Shown: positions 34,618 through 42,307 of the stretch, in pieces
How positions within the stretch are numbered: position 1 is the first letter of the stretch
Layout of the letters: every line of letters starts with the position of its first letter
Assembly (NCBI GenBank): GCA_029262315.1
Contig: JAJCZP010000153.1
Coordinates: 1-50,907 of the forward strand
DNA: 50,907 bases
Source of the DNA: Deltaproteobacteria bacterium
Lineage (GTDB): Bacteria > Desulfobacterota > Binatia > UTPRO1
Direction: 5' to 3'
Translations under genes and position numbers: made by a program
The notes under the pieces: generated by a model
Database searches by the model: none
What the model was told of the DNA's origin: nothing
Seen by the model: the letters and a program-made list of their open reading frames with translations, nothing else

Positions 34618-36009
34618 TCAGAACTGGAAGTAGATGAATGGCCGGCTGCCGCTCGCCCCAAGCATGGCAATCGCCAAGATACTGCCCGTAACCCAGAGAA
34701 TGCGCATCGGCCACCCGACGCGTTGCAGCAGATCGTCGTCGTAGTTCCACATGAACGACGCCAGATGGCCAAGAAAGAACACGGCAATGAATCCGAGCCA
34801 GGCGATGGGCAAACCCCCACCGGGCGCCCAGGTGAAGAGACGCGTCACCATGATGCGTACCTCCTCGAGCGTCTGGGCGCGAAAAAAACAGATCGAGGCA
34901 ATCCAGTAGACGTAGTTCGCCAGCCACCCGAGGAACCGCTTCCCGGTAAAGTCTGGCAGCGACCAGGTCTTGCGCCGCATGAAGATCATGTACCCCGTCA
35001 CCAACAAGCCGCTGTTGATCCCCCAGATAACGAAATGCCACGCAGCACCGTGCCAGAGGCCGATCAGCACCCACATGGTCATCATGCTGCACGCGAAGCG
35101 GAAGTCGCTCTGGTTCCAGCCACCGAGCGGGCGAAAGACATAGTCCGCGAACCACGAGCCCATCGTGCGGTGCCACGACAGGCGCTGCAGCAACGGGTTC
35201 CATTTCAACAAGGGATAGTCGAAATTCTTCGGCAGCTTGAAGCCGAAGAAATGCCCGATGCCCTGGGCCATCTCCGAGTAGCCCGAAAAGTCACAGTAGA
35301 TCTGAATGGCGAACGCCATCGCGCCCATCCAGATCGCCGCTCCACCAAAGGCCGCCGGATCGCCAAACACCTGATCCGCGATGATCGCGAAATTGTCGGC
35401 GACCACCACCTTCTTGAACAGCCCCGCCAAGAAGAGCTCGATGCCGCGCAGAATCTCGTCCTCGCGAATAGGCTCGGTACGCCGAAGCTGCGGCAGGAAC
35501 TGCGAGGCGCGCAGAATCGGCCCGGCGACCAACTGCGGAAAGAACGTGACGTACAACGCGAAATCGAGGAAGTTCTCGCTCGGCTTCGCGGCGTCCCGAT
35601 AGATGTCGATCGTGTAGGACATCGTCTGGAACGTGTAGAACGAAATCCCGAGTGGAATGACGACGTTGAGGTAGAACGGCTCGGGATCGATTCCCGACAC
35701 GAAGGCGACGTTGTCGAGGAAGAAGTTCCCGTACTTGAAGTAGAAGAGTACGCCGAGATTCCCGAGCAGGCTGACACCAAGGTACGCACGCCGCGCGGCG
35801 AGATTGGTGGTCTTCGCCATGCGCCCGCCGCAGACGAAATCGAGTCCGGTCGAGAACCACAGCAGCAGAACGAAGGGCGGGTTCCAGCTGGCGTAGAAGA
35901 CGTAACTCGCGAACAGCAGGAAGGCGTGCCGCGCGCGCCCGCGGAGCAGCGTCCACAGGAGCAACACGATCGGCAGAAAGATCGCGAACTCCAGACTATT
36001 GAACCGCAT
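34618..36009 (-). CDS. MBOAT-family membrane O-acyltransferase (AlgI-like)
   Basis: This multispan acyltransferase transfers acetyl or another acyl group to an exported polysaccharide. The 463 residues carry the AlgI/PatA-type landmarks: FNSLEFAIFLPIVLLLW, GISFYTFQTMSYTIDIYR, FPQLVAGPILRASQFLPQL, SWHRTMGSWFADYVFRPLGG and the catalytic histidine in IGLWHGAAWHFVIWG. About ten membrane segments are visible. It lies just downstream of an SGNH-type gene, a common pairing in which MBOAT passes the acyl group to a periplasmic transferase. The polysaccharide is not identified. Confidence 0.9.
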   Translation of the reverse strand: MRFNSLEFAIFLPIVLLLWTLLRGRARHAFLLFASYVFYASWNPPFVLLLWFSTGLDFVCGGRMAKTTNLAARRAYLGVSLLGNLGVLFYFKYGNFFLDNVAFVSGIDPEPFYLNVVIPLGISFYTFQTMSYTIDIYRDAAKPSENFLDFALYVTFFPQLVAGPILRASQFLPQLRRTEPIREDEILRGIELFLAGLFKKVVVADNFAIIADQVFGDPAAFGGAAIWMGAMAFAIQIYCDFSGYSEMAQGIGHFFGFKLPKNFDYPLLKWNPLLQRLSWHRTMGSWFADYVFRPLGGWNQSDFRFACSMMTMWVLIGLWHGAAWHFVIWGINSGLLVTGYMIFMRRKTWSLPDFTGKRFLGWLANYVYWIASICFFRAQTLEEVRIMVTRLFTWAPGGGLPIAWLGFIAVFFLGHLASFMWNYDDDLLQRVGWPMRILWVTGSILAIAMLGASGSRPFIYFQF

Positions 36010-36044
36010 CCTCCGCCTCGCCCCGTGGCCTTACCGTGCCGTAC

Positions 36045-36965
36045 CTAGAGCACGTCGCGCAAACGCGTCGCTACCACCTGCGTCACGAGCGCACTGCCGA
36101 CTGCGTTCATGTGCGACTGATCCCCGAAGTGCTCGACCTTCAGCTCAGGCAAGTCTTCGTTGGTAATGAAGACAAGGCCCTCCTCACGCACGATCGTCTC
36201 CAGGTACTCGCGAAACGGTGCCGTACGCGTGGCTGGCACCAGCAGCTTCATGAGCGGGTGGACCGGCGACTCCATCAGGACCAGCACGCCGCCATTCTCG
36301 CGCATCCGGCGCGCCAGGTAGCGAATCGCCCGGGTGTTGGGATTCGGATAGACGACGGGGTCGCGCGAGCGCATCCAGCCGACGATTGGTCCGAAGTCGC
36401 CATGGCGCATCGCCCGCAAGCGCCCCCGCATGTAGCCCCGGCGGAGTTCGGCCCAGTCGGTCGTTTCGAGATAGACCCGGAGCGACTGCTGCAGCACCCA
36501 GCGATGGCGGATCAGCACGTGGGATTGCGCCGCCAGCCCCATGAGATGGAAGCTCGGCTCGGCCAGCACCTCGTCCAGAGTGAACATCGAGGGTGCGGCC
36601 CGGACATCGTACACATTGACCCCGGCGTAGTTGATCTGGTCGCGGGTGCCGTACGGGCTCACGACCAGGATTGCGGCTTTGGCGTCGATATCGAGGATCG
36701 CGTTCGCCAGGAAACCGAACGACACCGTGTTGGAGCCGCCAATCGTGATCGGAATGAAATGGCGCTCGGGAAACCGCCCTTCGAACACGAAGGGATCGAG
36801 CGAGGCCAGCGCCGTGCTGTCTCCCAGAATGACGACGTTCCCCGGATCGGGGTCGGTGGTCCGCAGGCGCGCCTCGACGCGATACGAGTCGAGTTGATTC
36901 GGCGGGAACTCCCGAACGACCCATTCCCAGTGAGGCCGATAGTGCACGAAGGCCCGATCCACCAC
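36045..36965 (-). CDS. SGNH-like periplasmic acyltransferase/esterase, N terminus unclear
   Basis: This is the probable periplasmic partner of the MBOAT gene. The GDST nucleophile motif is at residues 49-51 (VILGDSTALASLD, nucleophile S50) and the catalytic D282-x2-H285 is in FGDQSHMNAVG. The only standard start in frame is GTG 36965, yet the frame upstream encodes a clean hydrophobic anchor (RLRLLLLILGGPILLLGVV, 36966-37016). An ATG at 37038 would provide a normal start but is in another frame and meets a stop after seven codons. Either a non-AUG start is used or a one-base indel exists. Length from 36965 is 306 residues. Confidence 0.75.
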   Translation of the reverse strand: MVDRAFVHYRPHWEWVVREFPPNQLDSYRVEARLRTTDPDPGNVVILGDSTALASLDPFVFEGRFPERHFIPITIGGSNTVSFGFLANAILDIDAKAAILVVSPYGTRDQINYAGVNVYDVRAAPSMFTLDEVLAEPSFHLMGLAAQSHVLIRHRWVLQQSLRVYLETTDWAELRRGYMRGRLRAMRHGDFGPIVGWMRSRDPVVYPNPNTRAIRYLARRMRENGGVLVLMESPVHPLMKLLVPATRTAPFREYLETIVREEGLVFITNEDLPELKVEHFGDQSHMNAVGSALVTQVVATRLRDVL

Positions 36966-37040
36966 CCCGAGGAGGAGGATCGGGCCGCCGAGAATCAGCA
37001 GGAGCAGCCGGAGTCTAGCCAGAGATCCGACTCGCCATGC

Positions 37041-37616
37041 TTAGAATGGGGAGTTCAGAAGATTGAAGAAGCAGCTGCCGTTGCCGATGCCTCCCGGACC
37101 GGTAAAACAAGCCGGGGTGTCGAACGGAACGTCGGCGCAATCGCCGAGGCACGCGTCCTCCAACGCATCACAGCATTCCTGTGCGTGCACGCGATCCGCA
37201 TTGCGACAGTCGCTGATGAAATCCTGATCGTCGTCGACCGAGTCGCGACAGTCGTCGCGCTCGCCCTTGTCCTCCAACGTCGAGCAGGCCGTGCGCAGGA
37301 GCGACGACCATTGGGCCCCGCCCTTGCTGCCACAACTCCTGGACTGCTTCGCGATGTCGCGACAGGTGCTCCGGAATCGAGTGCAGATGTCTTCGCATTC
37401 GTCTTCATCGCCGCTGCCAACGAGCTCCCCGAGCGCGGCCTCGCCGTACAGGTCGACGGCGACCGAAGGAGGAAAGCAGCCCCCCGAAGACGCAGCCGTA
37501 CTGAAGGTCCCCTCGGCAAAAGGACCGAATGGGTCGCCCGCAAGCGATACACTGGCGAGGCCAGCGGTGACGACTGTGACGAACAGGGCGGAAGCGAGTA
37601 GATGACGGCTATTCAT
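37041..37616 (-). CDS. secreted 14-cysteine protein, copy A
   Basis: I do not recognise this 191-residue protein. A Sec signal peptide (LLASALFVTVVTAGLASVSLA) is followed by FSTAASSGGCFPP and a cysteine-rich domain with 14 cysteines. Their spacing, between the second and twelfth cysteine, is 3, 6, 9, 15, 11, 13, 10, 0, 6 and 3 residues. It ends CFTGPGG then CFFNLLNSPF. Even cysteine number and export suggest seven disulfides. The acidic, helix-rich composition (DKGERDDCRDSVDDDQDF) resembles a compact helical repeat. AGGAGG lies 8 bases before the ATG. The next gene upstream is paralogue B. Confidence 0.8.
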   Translation of the reverse strand: MNSRHLLASALFVTVVTAGLASVSLAGDPFGPFAEGTFSTAASSGGCFPPSVAVDLYGEAALGELVGSGDEDECEDICTRFRSTCRDIAKQSRSCGSKGGAQWSSLLRTACSTLEDKGERDDCRDSVDDDQDFISDCRNADRVHAQECCDALEDACLGDCADVPFDTPACFTGPGGIGNGSCFFNLLNSPF

Positions 37617-37665
37617 GAGGCGAACCTCCTGGTGACTGGTCTCGTGGCGTAGGGTCCGATTGGCT

Positions 37666-38262
37666 CTAGAAAGTGGAGTTAGCGAGGCTGAACCAGCAGC
37701 TGCCACCGGCGTAACCTCCGGGGCCCGTAAAACACGCCTGGTGATCCCAGGGAGCATAAGGCTCGTCGAGGCAGTCCTTCAGGCAAATCGTGCGGTGGTT
37801 CTCGCAGCAGCCTCCCGCGCGCTGACGATCCGCGTCGGTACAATCCTTGACGACGTCCTGTAAGAACTCCGTTTCGTCCTTGCAGCTATTGCGATCGCCC
37901 TTGTCCTCGAGAGTACCGCACACCGTCTTGGCCAACTGGGTGAACTTACCGCCGCCGCGGTTCTGACAAGTGCGAGAGATCTTGGCGATCTGGTCGCACG
38001 TGTCGACAAACTTGTCGCAGATCTTCGCGCACGCCTCTTCGCTGTCGTCCCCGCGGTGGAACGCCAACTCCGATCCGGCCTCGAGATACATGTCGACAGC
38101 TGCCGACGGAGGAAGACATCCACCCGACGATGCCGCCGTGGAGAACGTATCGGACACGACGTCTTCGGGACCGAACGGCGTGCCGGCCTCGGTAGGGACA
38201 GACGAGATCGTAAACGCGAGCGCGAATGCGCACATGGAAGCGAGCAGTAGACGGGAACGCAT
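37666..38262 (-). CDS. secreted 14-cysteine protein, copy B
   Basis: This paralogue of copy A has 198 residues. The signal peptide is SRLLLASMCAFALAFTISSV and so on to TEAG. Then come FSTAASSGGCLPPSAAVDMY and 14 cysteines whose spacing from the second to the twelfth is identical to copy A. The end is CFTGPGG and CWFSLANSTF. The ribosome-binding leader (CCAGGAGGTCCGCCTC then ATG) is nearly identical to that of copy A, which points to a recent tandem duplication. The function is unknown. It is likely extracytoplasmic and disulfide-stabilised. Confidence 0.8.
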   Translation of the reverse strand: MRSRLLLASMCAFALAFTISSVPTEAGTPFGPEDVVSDTFSTAASSGGCLPPSAAVDMYLEAGSELAFHRGDDSEEACAKICDKFVDTCDQIAKISRTCQNRGGGKFTQLAKTVCGTLEDKGDRNSCKDETEFLQDVVKDCTDADRQRAGGCCENHRTICLKDCLDEPYAPWDHQACFTGPGGYAGGSCWFSLANSTF

Positions 38263-38334
38263 GAGGCGGACCTCCTGGTTGAAGTGCTGTCTAGTTCCGA
38301 CGACTGGGAAGACGCGATCGTTTACCATCGCAGT

Positions 38335-38358
38335 CCCTTGTTCTGCAAGGGTTTTCTT
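38335..38358 (+). terminator. orphan terminator-like hairpin, upstream of copy B
   Basis: CCCTTG pairs with CAAGGG around a 5-base loop and is followed on the plus strand by TTTTCTT. No plus-strand gene precedes it, so it may end an unseen small transcript, act as a leader structure for copy B on the other strand, or be chance. Confidence 0.3.
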
Positions 38359-38517
38359 GCCGGTCAGCCCCTTCCGATGGTGATACCGAGGGGCCGGGAA
38401 GCGATCCGCTTCGCACCGCGCCGGCAACGTAAGTAGCTGAAATTAGGCCCGATGCACGCTCATCATGGTTCAAGATCGCCAGTGGACTTCCCGGCTGATC
38501 GAGCCGATAAGTGTGGC

Positions 38518-39021
38518 ATGCGAACGCGCGCGAACCCAGGCTCGATGTTGTCGATCCTCGCCCTCGCCGGACTGCTGTGCGGCTGCGCCGACGGCGGCGA
38601 GTCGGGCGCGACAAGACTGGAGCGCCTCGAGGCCCGCCTCGACCGGTTGGACGAGCGCCTGACGCGGGCGGAAGGCCAACTCATCACGTCGGCCGCCGAT
38701 GTGGCCCAGCGGGAGGTTGCCGATGATGCGAATCCCGGCCTCGACCCCGAACGCCTCAGCTCAGTACTTCAGGGCATGGATCCCGAACGCCGCGAGCGCC
38801 TGCGCAAGCAGTTCCGGCAGATGCGAGGCCGTTTGGACAAACTGCGCGAAGGTGCGGACCTGACCGCGAAGCCGGGGACACCGGAGTTTCGACGTGCCCT
38901 CGTGCTCGAGATGATGCGGCGCTCCGGTCCGGGGGCACGGCTGCTTCGCCAACCGGACACGCAGCCAGACCCCACCACCGAGGATGGAGAGGCTACCGCG
39001 AGCGACGCGCCGCGGGATTGA
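38518..39021 (+). CDS. small coiled-coil lipoprotein
   Basis: This 167-residue protein of unknown function has a lipoprotein signal (MLSILALAGLLCGC) with a lipobox LCGC. A coiled coil follows directly (RLERLEARLDRLDERLTRAE, leucines at heptad positions). A second helical region (MDPERRERLRKQFRQMRGRL) and an acidic/polar tail follow. It lies on the opposite strand within the 14-cysteine cluster, between copies B and C. It could be a periplasmic spacer or a partner, but I see no direct evidence. The start at ATG 38518 is the first that gives a proper signal peptide. Confidence 0.7.
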   Translation: MRTRANPGSMLSILALAGLLCGCADGGESGATRLERLEARLDRLDERLTRAEGQLITSAADVAQREVADDANPGLDPERLSSVLQGMDPERRERLRKQFRQMRGRLDKLREGADLTAKPGTPEFRRALVLEMMRRSGPGARLLRQPDTQPDPTTEDGEATASDAPRD

Positions 39022-39048
39022 CCTCCGACCGCGTCGCGGGAATGGGCG

Positions 39049-39600
39049 TCATTCCGGCGTGTTCATGAAGTCGAAGAGGCAGGTGCCGCGGGTGAAGCAC
39101 TGCTGGATGTCCACTTCGTGCTCTTGCGTGCACGACTCGAAACACGCCGGGTAGTTGTTGTCGCAGCAATCACGCGCAGCCAGCGAGTCCTCGATGATGC
39201 ACGATCGGAGGTCTGCTCTGAAGTCGTCGGCGCCGCGGCGACAACTGCGCCGGTCGTTCCGGTTGTCGATGGTGTTGCAGACATCCGTAATGAGCCCGGC
39301 GATGGCGCCGGCCGTTCCAGAGTTGCAGGTACGACTCATGCGGACGATGCGCCGGCACTTCCTGACGTGACTACGACAGAGAATATCGCAATCACGGTCG
39401 AGGTTCTGAGGACTTCCCTCGCTGAACGGGAAGCCCTGCGCCCAGAGATCGGCACCGAGGGTGGGCGGCAGGCAACCGCCGGAGGTCGACGAACTCGTGC
39501 TCGGGACCGGGCCCGCCTGCGCGCTCGGCCCGAGACCGGCAAAGATCGCCACGGCCACGACCAACGATGCTGCGATGATGGCGCGCATTTGCTTCGTCAT
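39049..39600 (-). CDS. secreted 14-cysteine protein, copy C
   Basis: This is a third, more diverged paralogue of 183 residues. The signal peptide is RAIIAASLVVAVAIFAGLG then PSAQA. It is followed by SSTSGGCLPPTLGADLW and 14 cysteines with the same spacing (3, 6, 9, 15, 11, 13, 10, 0, 6 and 3) as in A and B. The last two cysteines are closer (5 rather than 11 residues apart). The end CLFDFMNTPE matches the NSPF/NSTF ends. This copy is Arg-rich rather than acidic. AGGGGGA precedes the ATG. Sequence identity outside the cysteines is low, so the cysteine framework is what is conserved. Confidence 0.8.
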   Translation of the reverse strand: MTKQMRAIIAASLVVAVAIFAGLGPSAQAGPVPSTSSSTSGGCLPPTLGADLWAQGFPFSEGSPQNLDRDCDILCRSHVRKCRRIVRMSRTCNSGTAGAIAGLITDVCNTIDNRNDRRSCRRGADDFRADLRSCIIEDSLAARDCCDNNYPACFESCTQEHEVDIQQCFTRGTCLFDFMNTPE

Positions 39601-39775
39601 GATTCCCCCTAAGAGCAAGAAAACTGCGGCGCTACGTTCGGCTGGCCCTGCGCCAACCTCCGCTGAACTACCATCTAGCCCCCCGCATGCGCAACGATGG
39701 AGCCAGGCACGCCGGGCCTGCCGATTCTGACAGACCGCCCCAGCTGCGCCGGGATGGCACAGCCCAGAGCGGCGG

Positions 39776-40933
39776 TCACTCCCGGGGAAGGGTCGCCACA
39801 AGAACGCGCAGCACGTTCTCGCCAAGCACCTGCCGTACGGTCGACTCCGGGAGACCGGTCGCCAGGAGAGCCTCGGTCACTCGGGGGAGACCGGTGGCAT
39901 CAAATCCGGTCGTGACCGCACCATCGAAATCGGCACCGAGCGCGGCATGATCGGCGCCGACCAATCCGATGATGTGGGCGACAGCGCGCGCGACGTCGGC
40001 GGGAGCGGTCCCGCATACGGCCGTCTCCCACATTCCGACCCCGATCACGCCATCGCCGGCGGCAATCGCCCGCACTTGATCGTCGCTCAGATTGCGGGCG
40101 TTGTCGCACGTCCCACGCACGCCCGTATGCGACACGACGACCGGCCGATCGACGGCCGCGAGCACGTCGGCAATGGTTGCAGGCGAGGCGTGCGCCAGAT
40201 CGACCACCATACGGCGGCGCGCCATCTCGGCGATGAGCGTTCGCCCTTTCTCGGTGAGCCCCCCCTTGGCGAGCCCGTGCGCCGAACCGGCGAACGCGTT
40301 GTCGAAAAAGTGCGCGAGCCCGATCATGCGCACGCCAGCGTCGAACAGCCGCCCGACGTTCGTCGGGTCGCCCTCGAGCGCGTGCGCGCCCTCGATCGCG
40401 AGCAGGCCGCCGACGACGCTCGGATCGCGCCGACGCTCGGCAACTAAGCGGGTCAGATCCTCCCGAGTACGAATCGGCAGGAGCGTCCCCCCGGCCGCAT
40501 CCACGATGCGATCGAAGCGTGCGGCTTGATGCAGCGCGCGCTCGAGCCGACTCGTCCACGTCCGGAGCGGCCACCCGTGCGTGACGGCGAGCAGCGTCAC
40601 CATGTCGGGCCACCGAGGGTCGGTGCGGTCGATGTTGGCGCCGAGCGGAACCTGCGTCACCAGTCCGAAGACCTGCAGCCCGACGCCGCCCGCGCGCAAG
40701 CGCGGCAAGTCGACATGCCCCACCGTCGCACGCTTCGTCAGATCGCGACCCCAGAGGAGTGGGTCGGCGTGCAGGTCCACGACCATGGCCGACGCCTGGA
40801 GCGCACGTGTCCGCTCGGACGGAGGCACGCCAGGCCCGGCAACGACTCGGTTTAGGAACCGCTCCACCTGACAGCCGACGATCGCCACCCCGGCGAGGAA
40901 CACCAGCGTCCCGATCAACCACGCCCTCCTCAT
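39776..40933 (-). CDS. lipid-anchored M19 membrane dipeptidase
   Basis: This zinc dipeptidase of the renal dipeptidase family cleaves dipeptides or dehydropeptides, or related amides. The 385 residues have a lipobox ending at C21 (FLAGVAIVGCQ), so the enzyme is membrane-anchored outside the cytoplasm. Metal ligands are visible: H-x-D in VVDLHADPLLW, E in AIEGAHALEG, and H in DLAHAS and in VVSHTGVRGTC. The substrate-site GADFDGAV follows. ATG 40933 has AAGGAG 7 bases upstream and is preferred over the ATG six codons earlier. It is the last gene of the sulfatase operon. Confidence 0.92.
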   Translation of the reverse strand: MRRAWLIGTLVFLAGVAIVGCQVERFLNRVVAGPGVPPSERTRALQASAMVVDLHADPLLWGRDLTKRATVGHVDLPRLRAGGVGLQVFGLVTQVPLGANIDRTDPRWPDMVTLLAVTHGWPLRTWTSRLERALHQAARFDRIVDAAGGTLLPIRTREDLTRLVAERRRDPSVVGGLLAIEGAHALEGDPTNVGRLFDAGVRMIGLAHFFDNAFAGSAHGLAKGGLTEKGRTLIAEMARRRMVVDLAHASPATIADVLAAVDRPVVVSHTGVRGTCDNARNLSDDQVRAIAAGDGVIGVGMWETAVCGTAPADVARAVAHIIGLVGADHAALGADFDGAVTTGFDATGLPRVTEALLATGLPESTVRQVLGENVLRVLVATLPRE

Positions 40934-40957
40934 AGCCACGCTCCTTCCCACGGCGAT

Positions 40958-42307
40958 TCAGTCGACATAGCCGAGCACGCGCAAGCGCGCACGCTCGACC
41001 TCCGTCAGCGGACGCACGCGCGCCGGTGACCGTCCCGCCAACACCCCGCGCATCCGTCCCGCCAGATCCGCGCTTCGCGCGCGCTCGCGATCGGCGAGAT
41101 TGTCGTGCTCGCCCGGATCCGCCGCGAGATCGTAGAGCTCGTCGTCGGCGCTCTTCGACCGGATCAACTTGTACTGTCCCGCGCGAATGGCTTGGCGTTC
41201 GTTGAAGTGATCGGCCTCGCTCAGCACGAGCTCGGGCCACACCGCCGCGCCATCGGCCAACAGCGGTAGGAGCGCGTGGCCGTCGAGGCCGTCGGGCACG
41301 GGAACACGCGCGAGGGCCAGCATCGTGGGCATGATGTCGGCCAGGCTGACCATCGCGTCGACGACGCGGCCCGCCGGGATACCCGGACCACGCACGATCA
41401 GCGGCACGTGCAGGACCTCCTCGTAGAGCGTCCGCCCGTGCAAGAAACCCCCGTGCTCCCGAAACTCCTCACCGTGATCGGACGTGACGACGATCAGCGC
41501 GTCCTCCCAGATCCCACGCCGCACGAGTTCGTCGAAGAGCTCGCCGAGACGCGTGTCGAGCTGACGGATCTCCGCGTCGTACAGACGTTGGATTTGTTCG
41601 ACCTCGTGGGGCTGCATCGTACGCCCCTGACGGGTGGCGATCAGACTGTCCGTCTCACCCGGTTCCAGATCGGGCCCCGCACCGAACATCCTCGCGAAAC
41701 GCGGCTCGGGCGCGTAGTCACTGTGCACGTCGTAGTAGTGCAAGAGAAGGAAAAACGGGGCCTCCGGCGGGAGCCCGCCGAGCCATGCCAATGCGGCGGC
41801 GTTGATGTCGGCCGCACGATTGAGCACCCGCGGCCCAGAACGACCATCCTTCCTTTCCCACTCGATCTCATCGTAGTGCTCGAAGGTCGATTTGCACCGC
41901 TTGCACGGCAGCACCAGGTCACTCGCGACAACCGCCGCGGTCCGAAAGCCACGCGCCCCGAATTCTTCGGCAAGGGTCCGCACGCCGGCACGCAGCTCCC
42001 GACCCACCTCGAACACTCCGTGCCGGCTCGGGTAGAGCCCGGTAAGCATCGAGGTGTGCGAGGGCGGCGTCCAGGGCGAGCTGGCCGAACAGCGCGCAAA
42101 CAACACCCCGTCGGCGGCGAACGCGTCCAGGACCGGGGACGTCGGACGCGCGTAGCCGTACGCTCCCAGTCGGTCGGCGCGGAGGGTATCGATCGAAATT
42201 AAGATGATGCGGTTGACCGGGTGCGGCGGCTCGTCCCCAACCCCAGGCGTGCAAGCCGAGAGAAGCACCGCGCCGAGCAGTGCGCACCATGCCGATCGCC
42301 GCGTCAT
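40958..42307 (-). CDS. sulfatase-superfamily lipoprotein, Thr at the formylglycine site
   Basis: This is a member of the alkaline phosphatase/sulfatase superfamily, anchored by a lipobox (VLLSACTPG). Metal-site landmarks are ISIDTLRADRLGAYGY, VTSDHGEEFREHGGFLHG and the AGQYKLIRSK end. At the formylglycine position the usual C-x-P-S-R is T80-P-P-S-H84 (WTPPSHTSMLTG). Cys/Ser and Arg are both absent, so formylglycine maturation cannot occur. A threonine nucleophile is found in phosphotransferases such as LTA synthase, so a phosphoester or phosphotransferase activity is possible. Length is 449 residues, and it overlaps the upstream homologue by 4 bases (ATGA). Confidence 0.85.
   Translation of the reverse strand: MTRRSAWCALLGAVLLSACTPGVGDEPPHPVNRIILISIDTLRADRLGAYGYARPTSPVLDAFAADGVLFARCSASSPWTPPSHTSMLTGLYPSRHGVFEVGRELRAGVRTLAEEFGARGFRTAAVVASDLVLPCKRCKSTFEHYDEIEWERKDGRSGPRVLNRAADINAAALAWLGGLPPEAPFFLLLHYYDVHSDYAPEPRFARMFGAGPDLEPGETDSLIATRQGRTMQPHEVEQIQRLYDAEIRQLDTRLGELFDELVRRGIWEDALIVVTSDHGEEFREHGGFLHGRTLYEEVLHVPLIVRGPGIPAGRVVDAMVSLADIMPTMLALARVPVPDGLDGHALLPLLADGAAVWPELVLSEADHFNERQAIRAGQYKLIRSKSADDELYDLAADPGEHDNLADRERARSADLAGRMRGVLAGRSPARVRPLTEVERARLRVLGYVD

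Noticed and set aside
34723-36048. 441-codon plus-strand open frame opposite the MBOAT gene
   Set aside because: The predicted protein is charged and low-complexity, and the opposite strand has clear MBOAT motifs and membrane segments.
36036-37601. 521-codon plus-strand open frame opposite the SGNH gene and copy A
   Set aside because: It spans two minus-strand genes, has no ribosome site and shows no domain.
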